A DNA stretch of 64,000 bases from JAKFYM01 sp964416595 (GCA_964416595.1 CAYQES010000016.1:1-64000); one strand, 5' to 3'. Positions 1 through 8,051 are shown, numbered from the stretch's first letter. Numbers and translations are program-made. The notes: generated by a model not told the origin, from the letters alone.

Positions 1-1554
1 AAATTCAACATCAGAACCTTCTCCAAAACCTACAGAAGAACCAAAAACAAAAAAGAAGACTGATGATAAAGATAAAGACTCTGATAATGATCGGGAGAAT
101 CGAAGACTATTAGAGGAGGAAGCAGCAATTCTCTGGATCAAAGAAGAAACGGCTTCTACGTCTTTAATGATTCCGTCCAGCGAAACCCCAGCGCCCTTTG
201 CTAAACTCACACCCGCTTTTACACGAACGCTCGATTCACCCATCAATGAAGTAACTTCACCGGTAAGTTTACGGGCCCGTTCGGCAAGCTTGCGTACTTC
301 TTCAGCTACCACCGCAAAACCCTTACCATGCTCACCAGCTTTAGTGGCTTCAATCGCTGCATTGATCGCCAAAAGGTTGGTTTGTGAAGCGATCTCATTA
401 ATAGAGCTCACTAGCTCCTCAATTTTCTTAGCCGATTCTTCGATCTTTTCCATGGCGGCAATCGTTTCATGCACCGAGGATCCGCCTTGCAGGGCTCGAT
501 CCATAGCAATTTTAGAAAGGCTAGCCGCTTGCCTCGTGCTTTCGCCAGAGCTTTGGATGAGATCATCGATACTGCTCAAGGAGCTTGTGCATTCATCCAA
601 ATTCATAGATTGTTCCATCATATTTTTACTAATGCCCGCAGCCGCTAAACCCGTGCGATCCGTGTGTCCACTTACCTGTTCCGTGGTACGTTTTACCACT
701 GCACTAGCAGAAGAAATGGTAGTAATGATGTTTTGAGTTTTCTCGAGAAATAAATTCATCCAGGAGGCAAGCTCGCGCATTTCTCCAGCAGATCGGGTAT
801 ACACTCTTTTCGTTAAATCACCATTGCCCATGGCGATATCTTTTACCCGCATTCGAATTTGTTGTAGGGGGCCAGTGATACTTAAAGTAACAAAAATAGC
901 AGCACACAAACCAAAAAATCCCACAGTAGCTAAAAAGAAAACCAGCACCCGTTGCGCAGTTTCTTTCCTGGTTTGCAGCAATCCAGACACACTCAATTCA
1001 AAAATTTCTTGGGTCGCGCGCAGCTTACCAACAGATACTTCCATCTCCACAGCAAGCCGATCGATTTCTTTTTTTAATACAGCGGCCTCGGGAGACTGGC
1101 GCCGACTAGCATCTATAAAACGCTCTACTTGGGATTGAAATATTTTATGATTAGAAAGAATTTGTTCGTAAAATCTGGTTATCTGCGCATCCACCTCCAC
1201 GTTGCTCTCTGTGGCAACGCGCTCTACTAAGCGACGCGAATATTCCAAATCTATACGTAATTCCTTAACACCACCTTGCAGGAGCGCGGGCAGTGTAGGC
1301 GTTGAATCACTAAGCATAGTTTGAGCATTCATACGCATCTTGGTAAGATTTAATAAAATCTTATGCTCGTTTACATGCACTCCATGCCAAACGCGGATCG
1401 TTCTATCTTCAAATTCTGAAACTTCGGTGTAGAAGTCAGACACATACTGCAAGGCATAGGCGCTCACCAAAACGGGCAAAAGAAAGCCCGCGGAAATCCG
1501 GAAGGCTATCCGTTCCCAAAAAAAGATCTTGCTGGGTTGCCTTGCAAGACGCAC
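1..1554 (-). CDS. Methyl-accepting chemotaxis protein, 3' end outside window
   Basis: Transmembrane chemoreceptor that would signal to CheA/CheW. Reading from a GTG at 1554, preceded by GGTGGAGG, there is a membrane segment at residues 20-38, a mostly helical extracytoplasmic domain, a second membrane segment near 208-231, a HAMP domain and then the conserved signalling hairpin tip (AAIEATKAGEHGKGFAVVAE, about residues 399-418). The reading frame is open to base 1, so the end is missing. After about residue 478 the usual cytoplasmic return helix gives way to a Ser/Phe/Val-rich low-complexity stretch that is not typical of the family. It is divergent from the CheY-like gene at 1670, which fits a chemotaxis or chemosensory role. 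The family assignment is very safe; the ligand is unknown. Confidence 0.93.
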   Translation of the reverse strand, partial: MRLARQPSKIFFWERIAFRISAGFLLPVLVSAYALQYVSDFYTEVSEFEDRTIRVWHGVHVNEHKILLNLTKMRMNAQTMLSDSTPTLPALLQGGVKELRIDLEYSRRLVERVATESNVEVDAQITRFYEQILSNHKIFQSQVERFIDASRRQSPEAAVLKKEIDRLAVEMEVSVGKLRATQEIFELSVSGLLQTRKETAQRVLVFFLATVGFFGLCAAIFVTLSITGPLQQIRMRVKDIAMGNGDLTKRVYTRSAGEMRELASWMNLFLEKTQNIITTISSASAVVKRTTEQVSGHTDRTGLAAAGISKNMMEQSMNLDECTSSLSSIDDLIQSSGESTRQAASLSKIAMDRALQGGSSVHETIAAMEKIEESAKKIEELVSSINEIASQTNLLAINAAIEATKAGEHGKGFAVVAEEVRKLAERARKLTGEVTSLMGESSVRVKAGVSLAKGAGVSLDGIIKDVEAVSSLIQRIAASSSNSLRFSRSLSESLSLSSVFFFVFGSSVGFGEGSDVEF

Positions 1555-1594
1555 TATTCCTCCACCTGTCTCTTCGGAGAAATTGCAGGAAAAA

Positions 1595-1623
1595 TTTATA
1601 AGAATTCGCACTTTAAGTTACAA
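1595..1623 (-). promoter_or_regulatory. Candidate sigma-70 promoter for the chemoreceptor gene
   Basis: On the minus strand TTGTAA (1618-1623) and TATAAA (1595-1600) are separated by exactly 17 bp, about 40 bp upstream of the GTG start. On the plus strand the same bases can be read as TTATAA (1596-1601), 17 bp, TACAAT (1619-1624), so the two divergent genes may share face-to-face overlapping promoters. Inferred from sequence only. Confidence 0.5.
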
Positions 1624-1669
1624 TGGAGGAAGCCGATACGGTGTGGAAGTAATTGGGAGAAAGAACCCC

Positions 1670-2035
1670 ATGAATATCCTGATAGTAGACGATTCCGCCA
1701 CCATGCGGATGATTGTGATCAAATCACTCAGACAAGCCGGATTCGAAGCCGCTACCGTGATTGAAGCCGGTAGCGCCAAAGAAGCCCTACAAAAGCTTGC
1801 GGCCGGTGGCATCGATATCATGCTTTCTGATGTGAATATGCCAGAAATTTCAGGAATCGAACTAGTGAAGGTAGTAAAAGCTAAGATGCCCAATCTTCCC
1901 ATCATCATGGTAACCACGGAATCCAGCTCCGACATGAAACAACAAATGACAGACGCGGGCGCCTCTGGAATCATTACCAAACCCTTCCCTCCCGTGGAAC
2001 TTCAGCGCATGATCGGGCCATTGGTGAAAAAATAA
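1670..2035 (+). CDS. CheY-like single-domain response regulator
   Basis: Stand-alone receiver domain of 121 residues. It starts with MNILIVDDS, which supplies the acidic pair; the phospho-acceptor Asp lies in MLSDVNMPE, the conserved Thr in VTTES and the conserved Lys in TKPF. There is no output domain, so it should act by protein contact like CheY. I chose the ATG at 1670 because the receiver fold begins there, although the frame is open further upstream. Its stop codon shares a base with the start of the CheC/CheX-like gene (TAATG at 2033-2037), which implies translational coupling and suggests regulator and candidate phosphatase work as a pair. The divergent chemoreceptor supports a chemotaxis-like context. 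Confidence 0.93.
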   Translation: MNILIVDDSATMRMIVIKSLRQAGFEAATVIEAGSAKEALQKLAAGGIDIMLSDVNMPEISGIELVKVVKAKMPNLPIIMVTTESSSDMKQQMTDAGASGIITKPFPPVELQRMIGPLVKK

Positions 2036-3036
2036 TGGAAAAGCCCGTACGCATCATTGAAAACGAGAAGATCCGCCACTTCAATGATCGCGTACGAACA
2101 GGCTTAGAAAAAGCCCTAAACTTCATGTTAAATAACGAGAGCGCTAAGATCCAAATCAGCGTCTTCGAACCCTTTCTCATGCCCATTGAGGGCTATCTAC
2201 AAGCCTATAAAAAACAATCGGTGCTTATTAAAATTTATTCCGACCAAGATTACAAAGGTGAGCTCTACTGGTTTTTCGAACTAAAAACTGCCGTGCTCCT
2301 TGGCTCCCTCATGCGCATGGTGCCGGAAACTTCCCTCGAAGAAAAATTGCAAAAAGGCATTTTCGACGAAACCGACCAAGATGCTTTCGGCGAAGTAGGC
2401 AACCAGCTCTCGGGCATCCTGGACCGGGCTTTCCGTTCGCTCACCCAAAAAAATATCCACCTGCGGATGGATTTTAACAAAGTGGTGTACCCGAGCGACA
2501 CTCTTGGGCCCGATCGCTTCCTGAATAAGGAAGAGTATGTGGTACTCTTGGCCACCATCACTATTCCAAAACAGGGCGGGCAAAAACTTACTCTTTTATT
2601 GCCACGATCCCTCTATGAAGTGATGCTGAACCTCGAGGTTTCCTTGGATGGCGTCAAACCCAAACGGGTGCTGATCTATAGTTGGAGCCAAGAGCTTTCG
2701 GAAAAAATCCAAACCCAGGTAAATTCCCGCCGAATCAAAGTGATTGCCGTGGAACGGCCTGACGACATCATCTCCCTCGTAGACCAAGAAGACGTGGCCG
2801 CCATCGGTATCGACCTTAAAAAGCTTCTCTTTCCCCTACAGCACCAAGATATGATTTTGTTGAAACGCCTGGCCTCCAACCGCACTCTTACGCGCCTGCC
2901 CCACTTCATCACCTGGCATGGCGCTACAAAGGATCAGGTGGAGGAAGTGATTAAAATGGGGTTACCTGGGGCCACAGTGAAACCCTTTGCTGAATTTGCC
3001 GAATGGACCAAATCATTTACACAAAACCCAGGCTAG
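2035..3036 (+). CDS. CheC/CheX-like domain fused to a degenerate receiver domain
   Basis: 333 residues. The N-terminal part contains DQDAFGEVGNQLSG (about residues 114-127), which matches the E-x-x-N signature of CheC/CheX/FliY phosphatases that dephosphorylate CheY (E120 and N123 here). Usually two such motifs or a dimer are present; I see one. The C-terminal part from about residue 213 (KRVLIYSWSQEL) looks like a receiver domain that has lost the acidic pair but keeps a KPF near the end (VKPFAEF). It overlaps the upstream CheY-like gene by one base. Family knowledge suggests a phosphatase or adaptor for that regulator; the fusion to a degenerate receiver is less usual. Function is inferred. 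Confidence 0.65.
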   Translation: MEKPVRIIENEKIRHFNDRVRTGLEKALNFMLNNESAKIQISVFEPFLMPIEGYLQAYKKQSVLIKIYSDQDYKGELYWFFELKTAVLLGSLMRMVPETSLEEKLQKGIFDETDQDAFGEVGNQLSGILDRAFRSLTQKNIHLRMDFNKVVYPSDTLGPDRFLNKEEYVVLLATITIPKQGGQKLTLLLPRSLYEVMLNLEVSLDGVKPKRVLIYSWSQELSEKIQTQVNSRRIKVIAVERPDDIISLVDQEDVAAIGIDLKKLLFPLQHQDMILLKRLASNRTLTRLPHFITWHGATKDQVEEVIKMGLPGATVKPFAEFAEWTKSFTQNPG

Positions 3037-3068
3037 TTCTTACTTTGCACAAGTGAAGTGAATGCGAT

Positions 3069-3422
3069 TTAAATTCGACTCGCTCTCCAACACCATTTTT
3101 TTGAGTCGTTTTCCATCGTTCCTACCAACACACCATTCTGCAACTTACCCACAGTTTTATACTCTGGATAATCGGGCCATTTGATCACAAGTTCATTTTG
3201 GGCAATTGCCCAAGTACAAAACTCAATATTCTCCACACTGCAATTTCCGTCGGGAGAGATAACTAGTTTTCCCCAAGTGTCGTAGTCTTCTTCGCAATCA
3301 TTGATGAAAATCGCCTGCCAGGAACCTATGTAGTTCTCCTCTAAGTTTTGAACAGTGTTAGTTTTATTCAACGCAAAAGCTGATTGCGTGATCAAGATTG
3401 TAAAAAGTATAAAAAATTTCAT
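3069..3422 (-). CDS. Small secreted protein of unknown function
   Basis: 117 residues beginning MKFFILFTILITQSAFALNK, a clear signal peptide with cleavage expected after AFA. The mature part is acidic and contains four cysteines (two in the DCEEDYD and GNCS stretches, one in EFCTW, one in KKWCWR), so disulfide bonding in the periplasm is likely. It ends shortly after the tryptophan-rich WCWRAS. The start was placed at the ATG at 3422 because of the signal peptide and the GGAG 6 bases upstream; the open frame extends further but without signal-like sequence. It lies 77 bases downstream of the sigma-54 response regulator on the same strand and may be cotranscribed. I do not recognise the family. 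Confidence 0.75.
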   Translation of the reverse strand: MKFFILFTILITQSAFALNKTNTVQNLEENYIGSWQAIFINDCEEDYDTWGKLVISPDGNCSVENIEFCTWAIAQNELVIKWPDYPEYKTVGKLQNGVLVGTMENDSKKWCWRASRI

Positions 3423-3499
3423 TGCATCTCCGCTAGGGTGAATAATGTTTGTTGCATTCAAACATACTTCTATCCTCCTAACAAGTACGCCAGAACAAC

Positions 3500-4867
3500 T
3501 CACCGCTGCTTTGCCCGATGAATCCCCATATGTGAAAGCTTATGGTGCAAATGGGATCGATCCACTCCCAATAATCTGGAAAGTTTACTTACATTGCCCC
3601 CACAAGAGCGATAGGCTTTTGCTAAATACTCCCGCTCCCGCTCTTCCTGAGATTGGGTAAAGGCCACCAAACCCTCTGCTTCCTCAACGCCCTCTCCCAC
3701 AGAATTCTCCACCAACTTCCCCATCACCCGTTCCGGCAAATGCCGCAGAGAAAGCATCTCCCCCGGATCCGCTAGCGCATCCATCGCCTGCAGCACGTTG
3801 CGAAACTCCCGCACATTCCCTGGCCAAGTATACTGGCGAAAAACATCCATCACTCCCGGATCCAAAACCCGCCCAGGCACAAATACAGCAGCTAAACCTT
3901 CTAGATCCTCCACACGCTCCCGTAAAGCTGGCACCCGCACCGTAACCACATTCAAGCGGTACCAAAGATCCTCCCGAAACGCGCCCTGTTTTACCAACTT
4001 TGCCAACGATTGGTTTGAGGCCGCCACTAATCGAAAATCTACCCGATGGATTTTTTGGCCACCTAAGCGGCGCACTTCCCGCTCCTGCAATACTCTTAAT
4101 AATTTCCCCTGCAGATCTAAAGGTAAGCTATTCACTTCATCCAAAAATAAAGTGCCGCCATCGGCTTCCTCAAAAACTCCTTCTTTAGCTCGATCGGCCC
4201 CTGTAAAGGCACCTTTTTCATGGCCAAAAAAGTATGAATCCGCTGTGGAAGCAGGAACCGCAGCACAGTTCACCGCCACAAAAGGGCCCGCAGGATCCCG
4301 CCCCCAGAAATGCAAAGCCCTCGCAGCCACTTCCTTGCCGGAACCGGTTTCCCCTTCCAATAAAACCGGAATTTCTTTTGGCGCTACTTTCACTAAATCT
4401 GTTTGCAAGCGCTGCAAAGCCTTAGATTGCCCCACCATCACAAAATGACCAGAAGAATGCGAAACTCTGCGCTCAATGCCCCGCCAGCGCCTCCGTTCCA
4501 ATGCCCGCTCCACCGCATGCACTAATTCCGCGCGGCCATACCCTTTGGCCACATAATCAGAAGCACCAGCTCGCATCGCACTTTGCACCGATTCAAATTG
4601 ATCCATGGAACTCACCACAATCAGCTCCATAGCGGGATCGAGCTCTTTCATGCGCAATAATAAGGAGAATCCCTCTGGCGCTCCTTTGCTATAATGTAAA
4701 TCCACCAAAGCGATTTGAAACGTTTCCCGCTCTAGGGCTGCCAAGGCCGAGTTAGGATCAAAGGCATGCACTAAACGCAAACCCTCAGTGCGCCATCCCA
4801 ATAAAATTCGCTCTAGAATCTCATGGCTAGGCCTTTCATCATCCACAACTAAAATAGATATATTCAT
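3500..4867 (-). CDS. NtrC-family sigma-54-dependent response regulator
   Basis: 455 residues with the full three-domain layout: receiver (1-125; phospho-acceptor D56 in ALVDLHYS, conserved K108), AAA+ domain with Walker A GETGSGKE (172-179), the sigma-54-contacting GAFTGA loop (219-224), Walker B GTLFLDEV (239-246), and a Fis-type helix-turn-helix at the C-terminus (NVSKLSRLLGVDRSHLHHKL). It activates sigma-54 RNA polymerase from upstream enhancers after phosphorylation by an unidentified kinase; none is adjacent. It is divergent from a sigma-54 promoter at 4991-5006 with dyad elements in between, so it is the obvious candidate activator of the 5037-7574 operon. An AGGAGG lies 12 bases before the ATG. 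Confidence 0.95.
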   Translation of the reverse strand: MNISILVVDDERPSHEILERILLGWRTEGLRLVHAFDPNSALAALERETFQIALVDLHYSKGAPEGFSLLLRMKELDPAMELIVVSSMDQFESVQSAMRAGASDYVAKGYGRAELVHAVERALERRRWRGIERRVSHSSGHFVMVGQSKALQRLQTDLVKVAPKEIPVLLEGETGSGKEVAARALHFWGRDPAGPFVAVNCAAVPASTADSYFFGHEKGAFTGADRAKEGVFEEADGGTLFLDEVNSLPLDLQGKLLRVLQEREVRRLGGQKIHRVDFRLVAASNQSLAKLVKQGAFREDLWYRLNVVTVRVPALRERVEDLEGLAAVFVPGRVLDPGVMDVFRQYTWPGNVREFRNVLQAMDALADPGEMLSLRHLPERVMGKLVENSVGEGVEEAEGLVAFTQSQEEREREYLAKAYRSCGGNVSKLSRLLGVDRSHLHHKLSHMGIHRAKQR

Positions 4868-4899
4868 TTATTTATTTTACCTCCTCTTATCGCTTCTTT

Positions 4900-4928
4900 C
4901 CCACAACTGTTGGGTGTACCCCACAACA
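4900..4928. promoter_or_regulatory. Candidate enhancer sites for a sigma-54 activator
   Basis: CCCACAAC occurs twice on the plus strand, at 4900-4907 and 4920-4927, exactly 20 bp apart (two helical turns). Overlapping these are the perfect 9-bp palindrome CAACTGTTG (4904-4912) and a TGTTG (4908-4912) facing CAACA (4924-4928). The cluster sits about 90-115 bp upstream of the start site predicted from the sigma-54 promoter, the usual place for an enhancer. It lies between the divergent sigma-54 regulator and its probable target operon. Binding is inferred. Confidence 0.5.
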
Positions 4929-4990
4929 ATCTTACCTACCCAGCAACACCGCTTTTAAAGAAAACACATACTTAACCCTCACACGCAAAC

Positions 4991-5006
4991 TGGTATGGAG
5001 ATTGCT
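4991..5006 (+). promoter_or_regulatory. Sigma-54 (-24/-12) promoter
   Basis: TGGTATGGAGATTGCT keeps the invariant GG and GC of the sigma-54 consensus at the canonical distance, with TTGCT at the -12 element. The predicted start site is near 5016, about 20 bases before the ATG at 5037 and just before its AAAGGAG ribosome site. Placement directly ahead of an operon that itself encodes a sigma-54 activator strengthens the call. Confidence 0.7.
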
Positions 5007-5036
5007 CCTAGCGGTACACATAAAGGAGAACTATTT

Positions 5037-5165
5037 ATGCAAGAACTCTACGATCTCATGGAATTTTCGGAAGATTTGCCCCTACTCACCAAGTGCTCTT
5101 TGCCAGAAGATCTTTTCTGGAGCGGCTTGGAGCAATGGTTGGAACAAACAGGAGGTGCCCTATGA
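5037..5165 (+). CDS. Small 42-residue protein, first gene of the sigma-54 operon
   Basis: A 42-codon frame starting MQELYDLMEFSEDLPLLTKC with AAAGGAG eight bases before the ATG. It is acidic (many D and E), has a single Cys and a WSGLEQWLEQ segment, and shows no signal peptide or membrane helix. Its stop overlaps the start of the activator gene (ATGA at 5162-5165), so the two are probably translationally coupled. It is the first gene after the sigma-54 promoter. I do not recognise it. Because the following activator lacks any sensory domain, a small acidic partner that restrains or assists the AAA+ protein is a reasonable but untested idea. Confidence 0.6.
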   Translation: MQELYDLMEFSEDLPLLTKCSLPEDLFWSGLEQWLEQTGGAL

Positions 5166-6127
5166 ACACAACCTTAAAGCGGATAGCCGCAACGGATAAT
5201 ACCATTCTCATTACGGGCCGCACTGGCACAGGAAAAAGCCACCTAGCGCGAGAAATTCACGAGCAAAGCGCCCGTAAAAATGGACGCTTTGTAACCATTA
5301 ATTTGGCAACTCTCAGTGAAAATCTCATCGAAAGTGAACTTTTCGGCCATGAAAAAGGTGCCTTCTCTGGAGCCGATACACGCCGGATCGGAAAACTAGA
5401 ATCCGCCAACGGGGGCACAGCTTTTCTTGATGAAATCGGTGAGCTCTCGCTTAAGCTGCAAACAAAACTCTTGGAAGCTTTAAATAGTTTTACCATCACG
5501 CCTGTGGGCTCCAACCGCGAGGTGGCTTTAAACGTGCGCGTGATTACGGCCACCAATAAAAATCTACAAGCCATGGTGAAAGAAGGAACTTTTCGAGAAG
5601 ATCTTTTTTTCCGTCTCAACACCTTCCAAACGCATTTACCGGATCTCAGTGATGATCCAGCTAAAATCCCTGCGCTTGCGGAACAATTTGCTATAAAGGC
5701 AGCACAAAACCAAAATCGCCCCTATTTCGGTATGGAGGCGGCCTTCATTGTGGAACTACAAAACTACGGCTGGCCTGGAAATGTGCGAGAATTAAAAAAT
5801 GCCATGGAGTTTGCGGTGGCTATGAGTGGGGATGGGCTCATTGGCTGTGATTGCTTGCCCCCTTATGTAAAGACCAATGCTGTTTCAGCGCCGCTCTTGG
5901 ATCTGGCGGTGCATTTCCCCACTGATTACCGGGAGGCGAAGAATTATTTTGAACGCACCTATTTAAAAGAAATTCTTTTTCGCTTCGAAGGCAAAATTAA
6001 TCTTACAGCAAAACGCACGGGCATATCCAAAGTAACCTTGATTGATAAAATCCGTCGTCATGAAATTGATATCCCTACTATTAAGTATCAATCCCATGTG
6101 GCAAATAGTGGAAAGGCGGCCCGATGA
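5162..6127 (+). CDS. Sensorless sigma-54 activator (AAA+ plus Fis HTH)
   Basis: 321 residues, essentially only the catalytic core of an enhancer-binding protein. Walker A GRTGTGKS lies at 19-26, Walker B as GTAFLDEI, an arginine-finger region as FREDLFFRLN, and a C-terminal Fis-like helix-turn-helix (NLTAKRTGISKVTLIDKIRR). No receiver, GAF or PAS domain precedes it. The sigma-54 contact loop reads GAFSGA (66-71) instead of GAFTGA, a conservative but uncommon change. The ATG at 5162 is preceded by AGGAGG and overlaps the stop of the 42-residue protein. It is inside the operon of a sigma-54 promoter, so positive autoregulation or a cascade under the divergent NtrC-type regulator is likely. Confidence 0.92.
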   Translation: MNTTLKRIAATDNTILITGRTGTGKSHLAREIHEQSARKNGRFVTINLATLSENLIESELFGHEKGAFSGADTRRIGKLESANGGTAFLDEIGELSLKLQTKLLEALNSFTITPVGSNREVALNVRVITATNKNLQAMVKEGTFREDLFFRLNTFQTHLPDLSDDPAKIPALAEQFAIKAAQNQNRPYFGMEAAFIVELQNYGWPGNVRELKNAMEFAVAMSGDGLIGCDCLPPYVKTNAVSAPLLDLAVHFPTDYREAKNYFERTYLKEILFRFEGKINLTAKRTGISKVTLIDKIRRHEIDIPTIKYQSHVANSGKAAR

Positions 6128-6972
6128 AAACACTGCTTTTTCTATTAGCCTTCCTTATGTGTTCTTGCTCTAAAAAACAGGAACAATTCCAACCGAAAGA
6201 AGCGAATAAAACCAACCTCTCCACCCGGCCCTCGGCGGAATACGTTTTACGTGAGTTTAAGAATACACAAACCGCGAAAGAAGATACCTTGCTACAGAAC
6301 GGCACCCTTGCTCTTAAAGAGGGTTTTACTCTGAACGCAAGCGACGCTGAAAAATGCTACGAAAGTGAGAACAATAAACGGCCAAAAGTGCAGGAGATAT
6401 GCTTGTTACTCTGGGCTTGGGGGCAGGATCCAAGCCCTCGACTGGAAGAAATCCTTTTACTCCATGCTCCTCTCGAGCGGCTCTATGCCATCGCTGCTAT
6501 CGGGAGAAAAACCACCCTTCAAAAATTGCCTACAACCAATATGGAAACAGTGGTCGGGATACTAAAATACGACTCCCTGTGGCTTCGGGCTAAGGCCATC
6601 CACGCCTGGCTCGAACCTCACATCGTTCCTAGCCAAGCAATTATCGAACGCTTTCAGCCTTGGTTAATCTTAACGGGCAATGAAAGCCCCGCGGATGTGG
6701 CCATGGCACTAAAGGCCCTTCATCGTTTAAGCCAACAACATTGGCAATCTGCCTTCGCCGAATATTGCCACCCACAAACAGAAGGAGAAGCGCGGATTCG
6801 CTGTTGGCGTGTAATTGGAGCCATGGTGGCTTCACCTATAGAAAAATCTTTAAGCGATAAACTCTTTCTCTATTTGCCTAAAAAGAATGAAAACGATTGG
6901 ATACTTTTTTTGCGTTCATTTCCTAATCTTGCCCATCACATCAGAAACCAATTCCCTGAGGAGAACTTATGA
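6124..6972 (+). CDS. Lipoprotein of unknown function, sigma-54 operon
   Basis: 282 residues. The N-terminus MKTLLFLLAFLMCSCSKKQ is a lipoprotein signal with the lipobox near LMCSC, so the protein should be anchored to the inner or outer membrane. The rest is alpha-helical with leucine- and alanine-rich repeats (for example LERLYAIAAIG, LWLRAKAIHAWLE, ADVAMALKALHRLSQ) that recall HEAT-like repeats, with scattered cysteines. It overlaps the upstream activator by 4 bases (ATGA) and the following secreted coiled-coil gene likewise. No enzyme motif was seen. Membership in an operon run from a sigma-54 promoter implies regulated envelope function; the specific role is unknown. Confidence 0.75.
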   Translation: MKTLLFLLAFLMCSCSKKQEQFQPKEANKTNLSTRPSAEYVLREFKNTQTAKEDTLLQNGTLALKEGFTLNASDAEKCYESENNKRPKVQEICLLLWAWGQDPSPRLEEILLLHAPLERLYAIAAIGRKTTLQKLPTTNMETVVGILKYDSLWLRAKAIHAWLEPHIVPSQAIIERFQPWLILTGNESPADVAMALKALHRLSQQHWQSAFAEYCHPQTEGEARIRCWRVIGAMVASPIEKSLSDKLFLYLPKKNENDWILFLRSFPNLAHHIRNQFPEENL

Positions 6973-7574
6973 TTTTCTTTTTACTATTTTTTTCTATGGC
7001 CCAGGCCCGGGATTTTGTCGATGGCCCTGGCCACCGCCTTCACTGCTTCCCAGAAAAAGTAATGGCCTGTATCCAAGAACATCAAATACTACGGGATCAA
7101 GCAGCTGCACTAGTAACAGAGATCAACGGTAAACTCACATTGATGCACCAAGAGTACAATATTGTAGTCAGCCAATACCAACAGTTGGAAGCTGAAGCCA
7201 ACCAACAAAATGTCACAATAAATATGGCCGCATTGGAAAGTCAGTGGAATCCTCAGAGTCAAACTCGAGGGAAAGCTATTTTTTCCGGCGGTCCCAGCCC
7301 TGAAGAAATCTCCTTACTTTTTTCTGGCCCTAATAACTGGGAAGAATTGTATGGTCAGGAAAGATTGCATCGCCTTTCGGAAATAGTGAAAAACTCAAAC
7401 ATACAAAAGCAAAAAGTAACCCCCGCGCTACAAAATTTAGCTATATATATCGACAATTTAGATAGAGAGTTGGCGCAATTAACCGCTGCCAGAACAGAGC
7501 ATTCTAGTACCCTAAACCAACACGATAGAATGTGCACAATGGGCTGTAAATCCACGTACTGTCCAGAGAATTAG
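6969..7574 (+). CDS. Secreted coiled-coil protein of unknown function
   Basis: 201 residues. The start MIFFLLFFSMAQARDF is a short signal peptide, so the product should be exported. The mature protein is rich in Gln, Glu and Leu with predicted coiled-coil stretches (around residues 35-80 and 135-180), a Gly/Pro-rich middle (FSGGPSPEE) and four Cys, two near the N-terminus (HCFPEKVMACI) and three clustered at the end (CTMGCKSTYC), which suggests disulfides. It overlaps the lipoprotein gene by 4 bases and is the last gene in the sigma-54 operon. The lipoprotein and this protein probably act together in the periplasm or outside the cell. No family recognised. Confidence 0.72.
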   Translation: MIFFLLFFSMAQARDFVDGPGHRLHCFPEKVMACIQEHQILRDQAAALVTEINGKLTLMHQEYNIVVSQYQQLEAEANQQNVTINMAALESQWNPQSQTRGKAIFSGGPSPEEISLLFSGPNNWEELYGQERLHRLSEIVKNSNIQKQKVTPALQNLAIYIDNLDRELAQLTAARTEHSSTLNQHDRMCTMGCKSTYCPEN

Positions 7575-7685
7575 CAGGTAAAAAACAAATCCTAACACCC
7601 TGATCCCGCTCAAGTAATTTATCCTCAAGCACCACCGCTACACCTCCGAAGAGCATTCAAGCAGCACGCTTGTAGGAGAGAGAAC

Positions 7686-8051
7686 ATGGAAGCGAAAAAC
7701 GTGGTGAAACTGAAAAAGAAGCTCCTCGCAGAAAGAGAGCGCCTATTAAATACGGCGGCCTCCTCACGCAAGAGCGAGTTCTCAATCAATACTGAAGATC
7801 TAGCGGATGAAACAGATCTTACAAGTGCGGAGCTTTCCCAAGGAGTAGTGTTCACCCTTCGTGAGAAGGAGCAACGCACTTTGGCTGAAATCGACGAAGC
7901 TCTCCAAAGAATGGAAGATGGTACCTATGGTCTCTGTGAAGAATGCGACGTGGAGATCGGGGCGAAGCGATTGGAAATATTTCCAACGGCACGCCTCTGT
8001 GTCGCGCACCAAGAAGAGATAGAGAAGAAAAAGAAGTTCTACGTGGCATAA
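7686..8051 (+). CDS. TraR/DksA-family protein
   Basis: 121 residues: an N-terminal coiled-coil and a C-terminal zinc finger, the layout of DksA/TraR proteins that enter the RNA polymerase secondary channel and modulate initiation with ppGpp. The coiled-coil tip contains ADETDLTSAE, matching the acidic tip that DksA uses. The finger reads C-x2-C-x17-C-x2-H (CEEC ... LCVAH), so the fourth ligand is His rather than Cys. TAGGAGAGAG precedes the ATG. It lies 44 bases upstream of lon on the same strand, so the two may share a transcript linking transcription control and proteolysis. The family is clear; whether it replaces canonical DksA or acts like a TraR-like paralogue cannot be told here. Confidence 0.9.
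   Translation: MEAKNVVKLKKKLLAERERLLNTAASSRKSEFSINTEDLADETDLTSAELSQGVVFTLREKEQRTLAEIDEALQRMEDGTYGLCEECDVEIGAKRLEIFPTARLCVAHQEEIEKKKKFYVA

Noticed and set aside
167..736. Long plus-strand open frame opposite the chemoreceptor
   Set aside because: It is the antisense shadow of the conserved MCP signalling domain; no ribosome site or family match on the plus strand beyond the linker-like first part discussed separately.
3798..4448. 216-codon plus-strand frame
   Set aside because: Lies entirely opposite the AAA+ domain of the NtrC-type regulator, which shows all family motifs.
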